The position numbers were made by a program, and so were the translations under genes. Below are positions 48,156 through 57,448 of a stretch of DNA of 64,000 bases, one piece after another (position 1 is the stretch's first letter; every line of letters starts with the position of its first letter). The notes under the pieces were generated by a model, which was not told where the DNA came from, did not search any database, and saw only the letters and a list, made by a program, of their open reading frames with translations. Origin of the DNA: Paraburkholderia humisilvae (lineage in GTDB: Bacteria > Pseudomonadota > Gammaproteobacteria > Burkholderiales > Burkholderiaceae); contig NZ_CADIKH010000032.1 in NCBI RefSeq assembly GCF_902859855.1, positions 20,024 to 84,023 on the forward strand, read 5' to 3'.

Positions 48156-48461
48156 CTACGTCGGAGCGAAAACGACAGCGCCTCGATCCTCGAAATGCGT
48201 CACGCTCCGCACGAAGCGGTATACCTGTCCGGCGATTTCCATTTCGTTCCTGCCCACCCGCGTGCACTGGAGAATTTCTTCAGCAAGCGATGAAGCGATC
48301 ACACCGTGGAAGATCAGCAAGTTTTGCGTCTTGGCCGCGTTACCGACATACATCCCGCAGGAATCGTGGCATGCCTGCATCATGATGACACTCTCTCCCG
48401 CATTAAGCGAAAGGTCGAGATACTCGGCCAGATTCAACAGTGACTCGTTCGTTGCCATCAT
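48156..48461 (-). CDS. Conserved-looking protein of unknown function, about 101 aa
   Basis: GGGAGG lies one base before ATGATG (48461/48458). The product (MMATNESLLNLAEYLDLSLNAGESVIMMQACHDSCGMYV...) is soluble, has several Met/Cys residues and ends HFEDRGAVVFAPT. The opposing frame on the plus strand has no ribosome site. Function unknown; it belongs to a run of small minus-strand genes. Confidence 0.6.
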   Translation of the reverse strand: MMATNESLLNLAEYLDLSLNAGESVIMMQACHDSCGMYVGNAAKTQNLLIFHGVIASSLAEEILQCTRVGRNEMEIAGQVYRFVRSVTHFEDRGAVVFAPT

Positions 48462-48535
48462 GCCTCCCGCTGGAGGATAGGTTTGGCCCACCCGGCGAGC
48501 CCCTGCCTGAGATTGCGAGCGTTCAGTGGGTGGGT

Positions 48536-48934
48536 TCAGAGCATCGTCAACAGTTCGAGCTGATGTGGCGTTTCCCTACCTGCGACTAATGAGAACATGC
48601 ACCGCGTCGCCCGCTCTTCGGCCGAAAACTCATGGGCACTGGAGAACGCGTCCCAGACAGCTTCATCGAGTGCCTGCGCGATGCTGTGTCGGCGAGCGAA
48701 TACCTTTAACAGCTGACTCGCGCCCCGGCGAATCAGTCCGCGATGAACGTCGAGCACGTAGCATTCATGTCCGGCTCGCAGTACAAGGAAGTACGGGATT
48801 TGCCGTGCACTTTCGGCCACGGCCGTGGATCGGATGTCGGACTGCACTTGCGTCGCCCCGTCAGTATCGGCAAGGAGCTTCGATGCGACGACGGGGGAGT
48901 AGGTCCACACTAGCCGTAGCGTCGTTCGAGCCAT
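48536..48934 (-). CDS. Small protein of unknown function, 132 aa
   Basis: The ATG at 48934 (or 48946) overlaps the end of the preceding small gene, suggesting coupling. The sequence MARTTLRLVWTYSPVVASKLL...FLVLRAGHECYVLDVHRGLIRRGASQLLKVF looks folded, with no signal peptide or membrane helix. No family recognised. Confidence 0.5.
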   Translation of the reverse strand: MARTTLRLVWTYSPVVASKLLADTDGATQVQSDIRSTAVAESARQIPYFLVLRAGHECYVLDVHRGLIRRGASQLLKVFARRHSIAQALDEAVWDAFSSAHEFSAEERATRCMFSLVAGRETPHQLELLTML

Positions 48935-49125
48935 TCCATCGCCCATTGAGTAGCGAACCTGACCGCGTCCTCGCGCATATCAAAGCCAACGAGGTCCCCA
49001 CTCACGTGAATATCCTGTGAGCCGCCGCCGTCACGGCTGCAGCTGATTTTCGCGTGAGCCATGTATTCGCCGTCGGCCCGGCGCGGCGTCGGGTCGATCT
49101 GGAAAATCGAGGAATTGAAGCGCAT
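48910..49125 (-). CDS. Small conserved-type protein, 71 aa
   Basis: The start at 49125 has AGAGG five bases upstream. The product (MRFNSSIFQIDPTPRRADGEYMAHAKISC...) ends FDMREDAVRFATQWAMEWLERRYG. It resembles the small alpha/beta proteins common in Burkholderia that I associate with the CV_2116-like group; this is recalled, not searched. Its end overlaps the next gene. Confidence 0.6.
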   Translation of the reverse strand: MRFNSSIFQIDPTPRRADGEYMAHAKISCSRDGGGSQDIHVSGDLVGFDMREDAVRFATQWAMEWLERRYG

Positions 49126-49321
49126 CTGACCTCTCAATGCGGCTTGCCAACACGCACCAACCCATGTGAACAGAAGGAACGCGTTTGCATCCACCTCGTG
49201 ACAGCGCGCCTGCAGCAACTCGTCTGCTTTGACGGCGGCGCTCCATGTTCAGACAGATATCGGCGGAGCGCCCAAGCCGGTATCGTAGATGGGTCAGGTA
49301 GCCGTATCGCGCAGACCGGCT

Positions 49322-49612
49322 TTAGTTTTCTGTGTCCCAGATCGTCTTGCCCGGCGGGCACGAATCGATCAGACGTTCCGCGTACGCGGTCGATGCACGC
49401 CGTGCCTCGCCGCTGCTCTCGAACGCTCGCTCAACCGCGAGCACAAAGACGCGACTACGGGCGTGCGTTTCCCGGAACCCGGGTTCATTGATACGGACCG
49501 CAGCGTCGAAACCTTCGTCGTAGCTACGGCTGAGTCCTGCTTGCGTGCGCTGACGCGGATACACGAGCGGCTGGACTTCCAGCCCTTTGTAGACGTACCT
49601 GGCGGCTTGCAT
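49322..49612 (-). CDS. Small protein of unknown function, 96 aa
   Basis: AAGG lies seven bases before the ATG at 49612. The product (MQAARYVYKGLEVQPLVYPRQR...YDEGFDAAVRINEPGF...SRVFVLAVERAFESSGEARRASTAYAERLIDSC) resembles other short cytoplasmic Burkholderia proteins of the same size class. It lies 196 bases upstream of the 71-residue gene on the same strand. Function unknown. Confidence 0.55.
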   Translation of the reverse strand: MQAARYVYKGLEVQPLVYPRQRTQAGLSRSYDEGFDAAVRINEPGFRETHARSRVFVLAVERAFESSGEARRASTAYAERLIDSCPPGKTIWDTEN

Positions 49613-49959
49613 GAGATACCTTTGCTGCCGCGGTTGCGCGGCGTGGTTTATGCGAAGGGACTGACGCGGACCGTATTGGCCGCATCGCCGGGGGAATCAA
49701 CGGCGTGCCGTTGGGCAATAGGCGTGGCTAGCGCTCAAATTCGGGCTGGCGGAGTCGCCAAGGCGAGCGCAAGACATCGGGAGACACCCCCATGGTACGC
49801 GCTTCCTGGTGTTTGTACAGTGAATCCTTTACGTCCCGGTGGTGGCGTGACGAGCGTAAGCACCCGATCGTCATGGGTCGGCGCGCTAGCCGTCGCATCC
49901 GAAATCACAACTCATACAACGAAGACGCAGGGGTTCGTCTGTGCCGAAGCGCGATGCGC
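49613..49959. other. Intergenic, nothing recognised
   Basis: About 350 bases between two minus-strand genes. It should contain the promoter of the 96-residue gene. Its reading frames show no family match. Confidence 0.35.
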
Positions 49960-50343
49960 TTACGCTTTGACAAGTAAGGCCACGATGTGCTCGAGCAGTA
50001 TGTTCGGTGCAGCCGGTTTCAACAGAAAACACTCAAATACAGGCTTGACGATGCTGATCGTCGCTGCAGTCCACAAGATGACCGGTATTGGCTTCAGCAC
50101 CGGGTCTGCTTTGAGCGCCCGGCACAGTGCGAGTCCATCCATTCCAGGCATCATGAGATCGGTGATGATCAGCGCAGGGCGGCACGCCCTGGCTTGCTGC
50201 AGGCCCTCCAATCCGCCCGTGGCGGTCGTGACGGCAAAGCCTTCCGTTCGAAGCAGGAGCGCCCACGCGTCCAACGCATCCGCAGCGTCGTCGACGATGA
50301 GTAGGCGCGGCTGACCAGCAATACCACGAGAAGTGAGGTTCAT
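49960..50343 (-). CDS. Stand-alone response regulator receiver domain
   Basis: About 127 residues from ATG 50343; starts at 50403 (ATG) or 50415 (GTG) are also open and none has a good ribosome site. CheY-like signature: acidic pair in LLIVDDAADAL, phospho-acceptor Asp in LIITDLMMPGMDGL, Thr in PVILWTAATIS and Lys in CFLLKPAAP. No output domain is attached, so it probably acts by protein contact. No kinase is adjacent. Confidence 0.88.
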   Translation of the reverse strand: MNLTSRGIAGQPRLLIVDDAADALDAWALLLRTEGFAVTTATGGLEGLQQARACRPALIITDLMMPGMDGLALCRALKADPVLKPIPVILWTAATISIVKPVFECFLLKPAAPNILLEHIVALLVKA

Positions 50344-50494
50344 AACAACGTTGCGGTGATCCCACTGGGGAGATGCCCGCAGCCCCGGATAGGACTGCTC
50401 CATGGATTGCCGCACACGCTGTGCCTGCTTGCGCAGATAAAGCGGTTATTCATGTTCGGCGTTGCAAGCCGACGTCGACAGACCTGCCAGCGGC

Positions 50495-50939
50495 TTACCT
50501 GCGTGTCTTCGGGCCGGCGCCAACGGAAATCGGCCGTAGCTCCTCCACCAGATAGTCGATTAGCGCACGCGACGCTGGACGTGCGGGTCCACCAAGCGGA
50601 AACACCGCGTGGATCTCAACGGCTTCGAGCTGCCAATCGCCCTGTATCTGTACCGGACGTCCATCCGCGATTTCGCTTCGGCATCCCCACAAACCGACTG
50701 TCACTATGCCCAGACCGGCAACAGCCGCCGCCATCGCACCTTCATTCACCGAGGCCGTGAAGCGGCCCTCTGCGCGCAAGACGGTTTCGCGTCCGCCCTT
50801 TCGCAGCGTCCAACCCAACGCTGCCGCGCTTGAGGGCCCGAGCACAAATCTGTGCTGACTCAGATACCCGACGGCTGGCTGATGCCCAATTCGCGCCCCG
50901 CTCGCACCTCTATGGTGCAAATGAATTTCCAGTACCCGT
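50495..50939 (-). pseudogene. LysR-type regulator, C-terminal remnant
   Basis: About 145 residues match the second half of a LysR effector-binding domain (QPAVGYLSQHRFVLGPSSA...FTASVNEGAMAAAVAGLGIVTVGLW...LEAVEIHAVFPLGGPARPASRALIDYLVEEL). The DNA-binding half is absent and the upstream sequence is an unrelated GNAT gene, so it is a truncated leftover. Confidence 0.78.
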
Positions 50940-51434
50940 CTAGCGAATAATCCGCTCGTAGAGTGATGTGATATAGCCACCAGGCAACGGCTTCGTTCCC
51001 GCGCGGATGAAGCCCAATGATTCATAGTACGCACATAGCCTTGTGTTTTTTAGTTCGCAGTCCAACCTTATTCGATCGCGGTTGTTTGCGCACACAAGAT
51101 CAGCACATCGATCGACCGCATAGCCGCCGAGGTCCATGCCATGAAAGCCATCCCGTACACACAGCCCATGCAGGTATCCGGCGTTAGGCTTCTGCGGTCC
51201 CCAATACGTTTCGTCTTGCCATCTGAGTGAAAAAATTGCCACGGGGTATTCGTCCTGCTCGACAACATACAAACCGCCCCGATCCAATGCACGTCGCGTC
51301 GCTTCGGCCGTCCATCCGCTCTTTCCCCAAGCCAGATCGTCCTGCCTCAACTTATACGCCGTCGCCTCGTCTCGAATCGTTGAGAGAACGGATATGTCCT
51401 CAGCGCTGGCGTTACGGATAGCCCTTTTGTTCAT
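50940..51434 (-). CDS. GNAT-family N-acetyltransferase
   Basis: 164 residues with GNAT features: AIFSLRWQDETYWG, acetyl-CoA-binding region YLHGLCVRDGFHGMDLGGYAVDRCADLV, and RLDCELKNTRLCAYYESLGFIRAG. It ends exactly where the LysR remnant begins, so its arrival or a deletion may have cut that gene. Substrate unknown. Confidence 0.85.
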   Translation of the reverse strand: MNKRAIRNASAEDISVLSTIRDEATAYKLRQDDLAWGKSGWTAEATRRALDRGGLYVVEQDEYPVAIFSLRWQDETYWGPQKPNAGYLHGLCVRDGFHGMDLGGYAVDRCADLVCANNRDRIRLDCELKNTRLCAYYESLGFIRAGTKPLPGGYITSLYERIIR

Positions 51435-51870
51435 TGCTTATCGTCTCGTTGATTTCGGCAGTTCGATGCCTTCGATGATCACCCGCCTATGAGCGGGAAG
51501 CTCCGCGCTAGCGGATTTCGTTGGGCTCACCATTTTGCCGACAGTTCCTGGCCGGGCAGCCTGATCGGACCTGCGGTGTCGGTCTGCACCACAATCACCA
51601 CCTGTTGCGGTCATCGGGTTTTCACGTATATCAAATGTCTTGCCTGGCGCGCCCGAAGCATCTAATCTAAATTTTTAGACGTTGACTTGAGGCTACAGAG
51701 CTTCGGATCCAAGACACAACCTTTCAAAAGGGTGTTTTGCTTAATTTTAGCTAGCCGAAAGCCTTTGTGTAGCACTGTTAGTCTAAATTTATGTACGAGT
51801 CAGGTTGAACATCAATAGCCGTGCCGACCATCACCCAGACCACGAAACGACTGTCTCCACGGAGGAAATA
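51435..51870. other. Promoter region of the orotate-utilisation operon
   Basis: This 436-base stretch separates the minus-strand GNAT gene from the transporter gene. It is more AT-rich than its neighbours from 51655 to 51795. A TTGACT hexamer lies at 51682-51687 without a good -10. No gene is recognised. Confidence 0.45.
51666..51679. promoter_or_regulatory. Inverted repeat TCTAAA-TT-TTTAGA, operator candidate of the orotate operon
   Basis: TCTAAATTTTTAGA is a perfect inverted repeat with a further half-like TCTAA directly before it (51661-51665). A second GTCTAAATTT lies at 51781-51790, about 115 bases on and 80 bases before the transporter start. Two spaced copies of the same half-site fit a cooperative regulator. 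No regulator gene is adjacent. Confidence 0.45.
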
Positions 51871-53124
51871 GTGGAAGCGAATGCAGATACAGCTGAACAC
51901 GGCACTGCGTCAAACGCAGGATCAAACGACCGACCAGACACGTACGCCTGGAAAGCGCTGGCTGGCTCGGCGATCGGCTACGCGATGGACGGCTTCGACC
52001 TGCTGATTCTCGGTTTTATGCTCCCGGCCATCGGTCTGGATCTGCATCTGACCACGCAGCAGTCCGGAGCGCTGGTCACGTGGACACTGATCGGCGCTGT
52101 TGGCGGCGGCATACTCTTCGGCTCGCTGTCGGACCGCTTTGGCCGTATTCGCGTGCTCACGTGGACGATTGTTCTCTTTGCGCTCTTTACCGGTCTTTGC
52201 GCATTCGCGCAGGGCTTCTGGGATCTGCTGACGTATCGCACGATCGCCGGTATCGGCCTCGGTGGTGAGTTCGGCATCGGCATGGCGCTGGCCGCGGAAG
52301 CGTGGCCCGCCAGGCTGCGCGCACGCTGTACGTCATACGTCGCGCTCGGCTGGCAGACCGGTGGACTCGCGGCCTCGCTCCTGACGCCGGCGCTTTTGCC
52401 GCATATCGGCTGGCGCGGCATGTTCCTGATCGGCGTGGTCCCGGCGCTCGTCGCATGGTTCGTGCGTACCAGGCTTCACGAACCGGAAATGTTCGTTCGC
52501 TCCGCCAGCACCACAAAAGCACCGAACGCATTCAAGCTGCTGATCGCCGACGCCCGCATCGCTCGCACGAGCCTTGGCGTGGTGATCCTTTGCTCGGTCC
52601 AGAACTTCGGCTACTACGGCATCATGATCTGGCTGCCGACCTATCTTGCCAGGACACTGGGTTTTGGTCTCACGAAGTCGGCTCTCTGGACCTCGGTGAC
52701 CATCGTCGGGATGATGGTCGGCGTTTACCTCTTCGGCCAGCTCGCGGACCGCATCGGCCGCAAGCCTACCTTCGTGCTGTTCCAGGCCGGCGCGGTAGTG
52801 ATGGTGATCATCTACTCGCGGCTCTCCGATCCGGGCGTGATGCTCTGGGCCGGCGCAGTGATGGGCATGTTCGTGAACGGGATGATCGGTGGCTACGGCG
52901 CGCTGATGGCCGAGGCGTACCCGACCGCAGCCCGGGCCACCGCACAGAACGTTCTGTTCAACATTGGCCGCGGGGTCGGTGGCTTTGGGCCGATTGTGGT
53001 CGGCGGGATCGCCGCGGCCTATTCGCTGCAGACCGCCATTGCGCTGCTCGCGAGCCTCTATGTCATCGACATCATCGCCACGATTTTCCTGATCCCCGAA
53101 CTGAAGGGAGCGGGACTGAAATGA
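51871..53124 (+). CDS. MFS transporter, probable orotate/dihydroorotate importer
   Basis: The start is GTG 51871, which has GGAGGAAATA directly before it; the TTG at 51805 has no ribosome site. 417 residues, 12 helices, aromatic-acid/sugar-acid type MFS: YAMDGFDLLILGFMLPAIG in TM1 (acid-transporter DGFD motif), GSLSDRFGRIRVL loop 2-3, and GQLADRIGRKPTFVL loop 8-9. This subfamily imports organic anions with protons. As the first gene of the pathway operon it most likely brings in orotate; that is inference from context. Confidence 0.87.
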   Translation: MEANADTAEHGTASNAGSNDRPDTYAWKALAGSAIGYAMDGFDLLILGFMLPAIGLDLHLTTQQSGALVTWTLIGAVGGGILFGSLSDRFGRIRVLTWTIVLFALFTGLCAFAQGFWDLLTYRTIAGIGLGGEFGIGMALAAEAWPARLRARCTSYVALGWQTGGLAASLLTPALLPHIGWRGMFLIGVVPALVAWFVRTRLHEPEMFVRSASTTKAPNAFKLLIADARIARTSLGVVILCSVQNFGYYGIMIWLPTYLARTLGFGLTKSALWTSVTIVGMMVGVYLFGQLADRIGRKPTFVLFQAGAVVMVIIYSRLSDPGVMLWAGAVMGMFVNGMIGGYGALMAEAYPTAARATAQNVLFNIGRGVGGFGPIVVGGIAAAYSLQTAIALLASLYVIDIIATIFLIPELKGAGLK

Positions 53125-53194
53125 CCAGACTGTCTGTCGCGAGCCTCCGCTGCGCATGCGACTCGCGATGTTCCTGAAGAATGGAGAGAGCATC

Positions 53195-54049
53195 ATGATG
53201 TCAGCAAGTCCGTGCTGCGGCTCCGAAGCCGCCGCCACCGTTGCTTCGTACCGCTGCAAGGTCGTCGAGCACCACTGGGTCAACCCGAGATACAGGTACA
53301 TCCGTCTGGAAGCGGACGCGCCCATCGCGCGCATCACTCGGGCGGGGCAGTTCTACCAGTTGAAGTGCCCGACGACGCTGGAACATGAGCCGTTCCTGCT
53401 GCGTCCGATGAGCGTCTACGGGGCGGGCCCGGAGGATAGTCAAATCGAATTCCTCTACAACGTCACCGGCGTCGGTACGAGAGCGATGGCAACCCTGCCA
53501 GAAAACGGCTACATGGACATCGTGGGGCCGCTTGGCAACACGTTCACCTTCAGCCCCGCGTATCGCCGCATCCTCGTGGTCGCGCGAGGTGTCGGTCTGG
53601 CAACGATGGCTCCGCTGATCAAGCTCGCGGCGAAGGCGTCCTCCGACATCACCGCTGTGATGTCGGCACGTTCGCAGGCCGACCTGATGGAAAAAGAATT
53701 CCTGCGCGGCGCGAACGCCGAAGTGCACAGCGTCTTCGACGCAGACGGAACGTCGTCCGTCGAAGCGATGGACGTGCTGCTTCGCAGGTTGATCGACGAG
53801 CAGCGCCCGGATGCCGTTTATACCTGTGGTTCGCACCGCCTGTTGATGCTTTTGCAACGTGTGCTCGGCGACTATCCGCAAATCGTCGGCGAAGTCGCGA
53901 TGGAGCAACGAATGGCGTGCGGGATGGGCGTCTGTCTTTCCTGCGTGCGTCTGTTCGACTGCGATGGCGACCGCACATTCCTTCGCGTCTGCCGCGAGGG
54001 TCCTGTGTTTTCGATCCGCCAGGTCGTGGGGGAGGTGGAATTTGGCTAA
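53195..54049 (+). CDS. pyrK: Dihydroorotate dehydrogenase electron-transfer subunit (PyrK-like)
   Basis: The start at 53195 has GGAGAG six bases upstream. 284 residues of the ferredoxin-reductase family: FAD motif FLLRPMSVYG, GPLGNTF, NAD-binding VARGVGLATMAP (first Gly of the usual GGG replaced by Arg), and a C-terminal [2Fe-2S] site with cysteines in MACGMGVCLSCVRLFDC...RVC. It passes electrons between NAD(H) and the PyrD flavin. Its stop overlaps the pyrD start by eight bases, fitting a PyrD2K2 complex. Confidence 0.9.
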   Translation: MMSASPCCGSEAAATVASYRCKVVEHHWVNPRYRYIRLEADAPIARITRAGQFYQLKCPTTLEHEPFLLRPMSVYGAGPEDSQIEFLYNVTGVGTRAMATLPENGYMDIVGPLGNTFTFSPAYRRILVVARGVGLATMAPLIKLAAKASSDITAVMSARSQADLMEKEFLRGANAEVHSVFDADGTSSVEAMDVLLRRLIDEQRPDAVYTCGSHRLLMLLQRVLGDYPQIVGEVAMEQRMACGMGVCLSCVRLFDCDGDRTFLRVCREGPVFSIRQVVGEVEFG

Positions 54050-54992
54050 TTTGACTGTCCGGGTTGGCAACATGGTGCTGCGCAACCCCGTCATGCCGGC
54101 GTCAGGCTGTTTTGCAATCGAATACCAGGAAGCGCTGGACCTCAGCCGTCTCGGCGCGCTGGTGGTCAAGAGCGTGTCGCCGAAGTCCCGCGCAGGCAAT
54201 CCGACGCCGCGCATATGCGACGCCTACAGCGGCATGCTCAATTCGATCGGCATTCCGAGCAAGGGAATGGAGCATTACCGCAAGAACGTGCTGCCGCCCT
54301 ACCTGAAGTTCGACACGCCGGTTGTCGTGTCGATCTCGGCTGACACGGCCGACGAGTTCGCCGCAGCATGCGAGCAGATCTCGCTGCCCGAGGTTGCGGC
54401 GATCGAGGCAAATATCTCATGTCCGAATCTCGAAGCCGACGGCATCGCATTCGCGATGCAGGCCGACACGACCTTCAAGGCGGTGTCCGCGATCCGTCGC
54501 CGCACCCATCATCCGCTCTGGGTCAAGCTCACGCCCAACGCGAGCCATATCGCTGCGATCGCGCACGCCGCAGAAGACGCCGGCGCTGACGCGATCGTGA
54601 TGGGTAATACCGTGCTCGGTATGTCAATCGACGTGCGCACTCGCAAGCCGAAACTCGGCAACGTGATGGGCGGCCTGTCAGGTCCAGCGATCAAGCCGAT
54701 TGCGCTGCGCTTCACTCACCAGTGCTACAGGGCAGTCCACATTCCGATCATCGGTTGTGGTGGCATTCAGAACGCGGAGGATGCCATTGAGTTCATGCTC
54801 GCCGGCGCGAGTGCCGTGCAGGTCGGCACCGCCTCGTTCCGCGATCCCGGCACGCTGCAAAAAATCATCGACGGTCTCGAAGACTATTGCAACGACATGG
54901 GCGTCGCAAACATCCGGACTCTGACCGGCCAGGTGAAGCTCGATCACCAGCTAAGCGATCGCTGGCTGCGCTTCGCGCAGCAATCCGGGTGA
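54042..54992 (+). CDS. pyrD: Dihydroorotate dehydrogenase, class 1B catalytic subunit
   Basis: The start is TTG 54042, placed by GGAGG seven bases upstream and coupled to pyrK. 316 residues with FMN-barrel motifs: NPVMPASGCFAIEY, VVKSVSPKSRAGNPTPR, catalytic-loop Cys in IEANISCPNLEADG, WVKLTPNASHI, and IIGCGGIQNAEDAIEFMLAGASAVQVGTA. Class 1B enzymes use NAD through PyrK and work in either direction. Proteobacteria normally make pyrimidines with the quinone-linked class 2 enzyme, so a degradative role (orotate to dihydroorotate) is favoured here. Confidence 0.9.
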   Translation: MANLTVRVGNMVLRNPVMPASGCFAIEYQEALDLSRLGALVVKSVSPKSRAGNPTPRICDAYSGMLNSIGIPSKGMEHYRKNVLPPYLKFDTPVVVSISADTADEFAAACEQISLPEVAAIEANISCPNLEADGIAFAMQADTTFKAVSAIRRRTHHPLWVKLTPNASHIAAIAHAAEDAGADAIVMGNTVLGMSIDVRTRKPKLGNVMGGLSGPAIKPIALRFTHQCYRAVHIPIIGCGGIQNAEDAIEFMLAGASAVQVGTASFRDPGTLQKIIDGLEDYCNDMGVANIRTLTGQVKLDHQLSDRWLRFAQQSG

Positions 54993-55083
54993 ATCCCCCA
55001 ACGGAAAACGGGCGGCTCGCAGAGCGGGCCACCAATAGCAGGCGCCGGCGGCGGCCGCATCATCGCACAAATGGACAGGCATC

Positions 55084-56337
55084 ATGGAAATACTCGTTCT
55101 CTCCGGGCTCGCTCAAAAGCTCTTCGATGACATTCGCGACATTTCATCGGACGGTGTAGGTGTCACGCGAGCCAGCTATGGCGAAGGTGAAACCGCCACG
55201 GCGAATTACCTGCAAGTGTTCGCTGAAGACGAAGGGTTGCACGTCGAAACCGACCGTGCCGCCAACCTGATCTTCAGTCTCCCGGACACCCTGGAACGGG
55301 ACCCATCCATCTGGGTCGGTTCCCACATGGACTCGGTGCCGCAAGGCGGCAATTTCGATGGTCTCGCAGGGATCATCGCGGGCCTGCTGTGCCTGATCGC
55401 GCAGAAGCAGCGTGGCCAGTCGTCGGCGACGCCGCTTCGAGTGATCGCGTTTCGTGGCGAAGAAAGCGCATGGTTTGGCAAGGCGTATATGGGTTCCGGC
55501 TCGATCTTCGGAAGGCTCTCTGCCGAAGATTTAAAACTGAAGCACCGTTCGACCGGCAAGCCGCTGTCGAGCTATATGGAGCAGGTCGGTGCGGATACCG
55601 CGGCGATCGCAGCGCAAGAGCTACTGTTCGACAAGAAGAAGGCGAAAGCCTATCTCGAACTGCACATCGAGCAGGGTCCGATCATGGTGGCTCGCAAGAT
55701 TCCACTGGGCGTCGTACCGGGCATTCGCGGCAACGTACGCCATAACCGCGTGACCTGTATCGGCGAAGCCGGGCATTCGGGCGCGGTGCCGCGCTGGCTT
55801 CGTCACGACGCGATGTTCGCGGTCGCCGAACTCATTACGCGACTGGACGAACACTGGCGCGTGCTGCTCGAACGCGGCATCGACCTCGTTGTAACGACCG
55901 GCATCGTCGGAACCGATCCCGCAGAGCATTCCATTTCCCGGATTCCGGGCGTGGTCAACTTCAGCTTCGAGGCGCGGAGCAAGAGCGACGACACGCTGGA
56001 AGACTTTTACCAGCTGATGCGCAGCGAGTGTGAGGCAATTGCGCGCGAGCGGGGCGTGACGTTCGAGTTCGACCGTCGGCTGGAGTCGGCTCCCGCGGTG
56101 ATGGATGAAACGATCTGCGCGGCGCTCGCCGACTCCTGTGACCGCAATGGCACGTCGTACGAGACCGTTCCGAGCGGCGCCGGGCATGACGCGTCGCTGT
56201 TCACGAGCGCCGGCATCCCGAGCGGCATGCTGTTCATCCGCAACCAGAACGGTTCGCACAACCCGCACGAAGCGATGGATCTCGCAGACTTCATGCTTGG
56301 CGTCCGGGTGCTCTCCTACGCTATCGATCATCTCTGA
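55084..56337 (+). CDS. M20-family N-carbamoyl-amino-acid hydrolase, probable ureidosuccinase
   Basis: 417 residues of the allantoate amidohydrolase / beta-ureidopropionase / L-carbamoylase group. Metal and catalytic sites: GSHMDSVPQGGNFDG, FRGEESAWFGKAYMGS, LELHIEQGP, and PSGAGHDA. It is expected to split an N-carbamoyl group to amine, CO2 and ammonia. Between pyrDK and pyrC the natural substrate would be N-carbamoyl-L-aspartate, giving aspartate; this is inferred from context, since the family covers several carbamoyl substrates. Confidence 0.87.
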   Translation: MEILVLSGLAQKLFDDIRDISSDGVGVTRASYGEGETATANYLQVFAEDEGLHVETDRAANLIFSLPDTLERDPSIWVGSHMDSVPQGGNFDGLAGIIAGLLCLIAQKQRGQSSATPLRVIAFRGEESAWFGKAYMGSGSIFGRLSAEDLKLKHRSTGKPLSSYMEQVGADTAAIAAQELLFDKKKAKAYLELHIEQGPIMVARKIPLGVVPGIRGNVRHNRVTCIGEAGHSGAVPRWLRHDAMFAVAELITRLDEHWRVLLERGIDLVVTTGIVGTDPAEHSISRIPGVVNFSFEARSKSDDTLEDFYQLMRSECEAIARERGVTFEFDRRLESAPAVMDETICAALADSCDRNGTSYETVPSGAGHDASLFTSAGIPSGMLFIRNQNGSHNPHEAMDLADFMLGVRVLSYAIDHL

Positions 56338-56364
56338 CGCGCCCGCGTCGTTCGAGGATTTCCC

Positions 56365-57420
56365 ATGGTTCAGTCTGTCACCCTTCGTCGACCCGATGAC
56401 ATGCACCTGCATTTGCGCGACGGAAATACGCTGCGTGCGGTGTTGCCCTATAGCGCGCGTCAGTTCGGCCGCGCGATCGTCATGCCGAACCTCAAGCCGC
56501 CGGTCACAACCGTTGGCGCGGCGCGCGCCTACCGTGCGCGCATTCTCGCAGCCTTACCTGCCAGCTTGACGTTCGAGCCACTGATGACGGCTTACCTGTG
56601 CGACAACACCGATCCTGAAGAAATCAGGAAGGGCTTCAACGAGCGCGTCCTGACTGCCGTCAAACTGTACCCGGCGGGAGCGACGACGCATGCCGAATAC
56701 GGTGTGACCGGGACCGATAAGGTAGCGAAGGTGCTCGACGTGATGCAGGAACTGGGCATGCCGCTGCTGATCCACGGCGAAAGCACCGATCCCGGCGTCG
56801 ATGTCTTCGACAGGGAAGCGCTGTTCCTCGACAGCACGCTCAAACCGCTACTCGACACGTTTCCGGCACTGAAAATCGTGCTTGAACACATCACGACCGA
56901 ACAGGCTGCCGAGTTCGTCGACGCCGATAGCAGCGGCCGGCTGGCAGCGACCATCACCCCGCAGCACCTGCTGTTCAATCGCAATGCGATGTTCACGGGT
57001 GGCCTGCGTCCGCACTATTACTGTCTGCCCGTTCTCAAACGCGAACAGCACCGCCTTGCGCTGCGTCGTGTCGCCACCTCCGGATCGCCGTCCTTCTTCC
57101 TCGGCACCGACTCGGCGCCCCATGAGCGCGCGGCCAAAGAGGCCGCATGCGGATGCGCGGGAATCTTCAGTGCGCCTACGGCACTCGAGGCTTACCTGAC
57201 CGTATTCGAACAGGAAAACGCAATCGACCGGTTTGAAGCGTTCGCCAGTGAGAACGGTCGCCGCTTCTACGGCCTCCCACCGAACGAAGGCACGGTCACG
57301 CTCACGCACGAACCCAACGACGCGCCGCGCAGCGTCCCGCTTGGTGAGGGCAAATCGATCGAAACATTTATCGCAGACGGCGAGCTTTCGTGGCAACTGT
57401 CTGCCCAATCGTCCAGATGA
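56365..57420 (+). CDS. pyrC: Dihydroorotase, class II
   Basis: 351 residues, the usual length for the E. coli-type enzyme. Zinc ligands in DDMHLHLRDG, carboxylated Lys in AVKLYPAGATTHAEYG, His in LLIHGES and LEHITT, and Asp in GTDSAPHERAAKE. It interconverts dihydroorotate and N-carbamoylaspartate. With the flanking carbamoylase and aspartase the hydrolytic direction is expected in this operon. Confidence 0.94.
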   Translation: MVQSVTLRRPDDMHLHLRDGNTLRAVLPYSARQFGRAIVMPNLKPPVTTVGAARAYRARILAALPASLTFEPLMTAYLCDNTDPEEIRKGFNERVLTAVKLYPAGATTHAEYGVTGTDKVAKVLDVMQELGMPLLIHGESTDPGVDVFDREALFLDSTLKPLLDTFPALKIVLEHITTEQAAEFVDADSSGRLAATITPQHLLFNRNAMFTGGLRPHYYCLPVLKREQHRLALRRVATSGSPSFFLGTDSAPHERAAKEAACGCAGIFSAPTALEAYLTVFEQENAIDRFEAFASENGRRFYGLPPNEGTVTLTHEPNDAPRSVPLGEGKSIETFIADGELSWQLSAQSSR

Positions 57421-57448
57421 CCAGACACAAACCCCTGTCGGAGACAAC

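Noticed and set aside
49289..50314. 341-codon plus-strand open frame
   Set aside because: It runs antisense through the receiver domain and the small gene at 49322-49612, both of which have better coding evidence.
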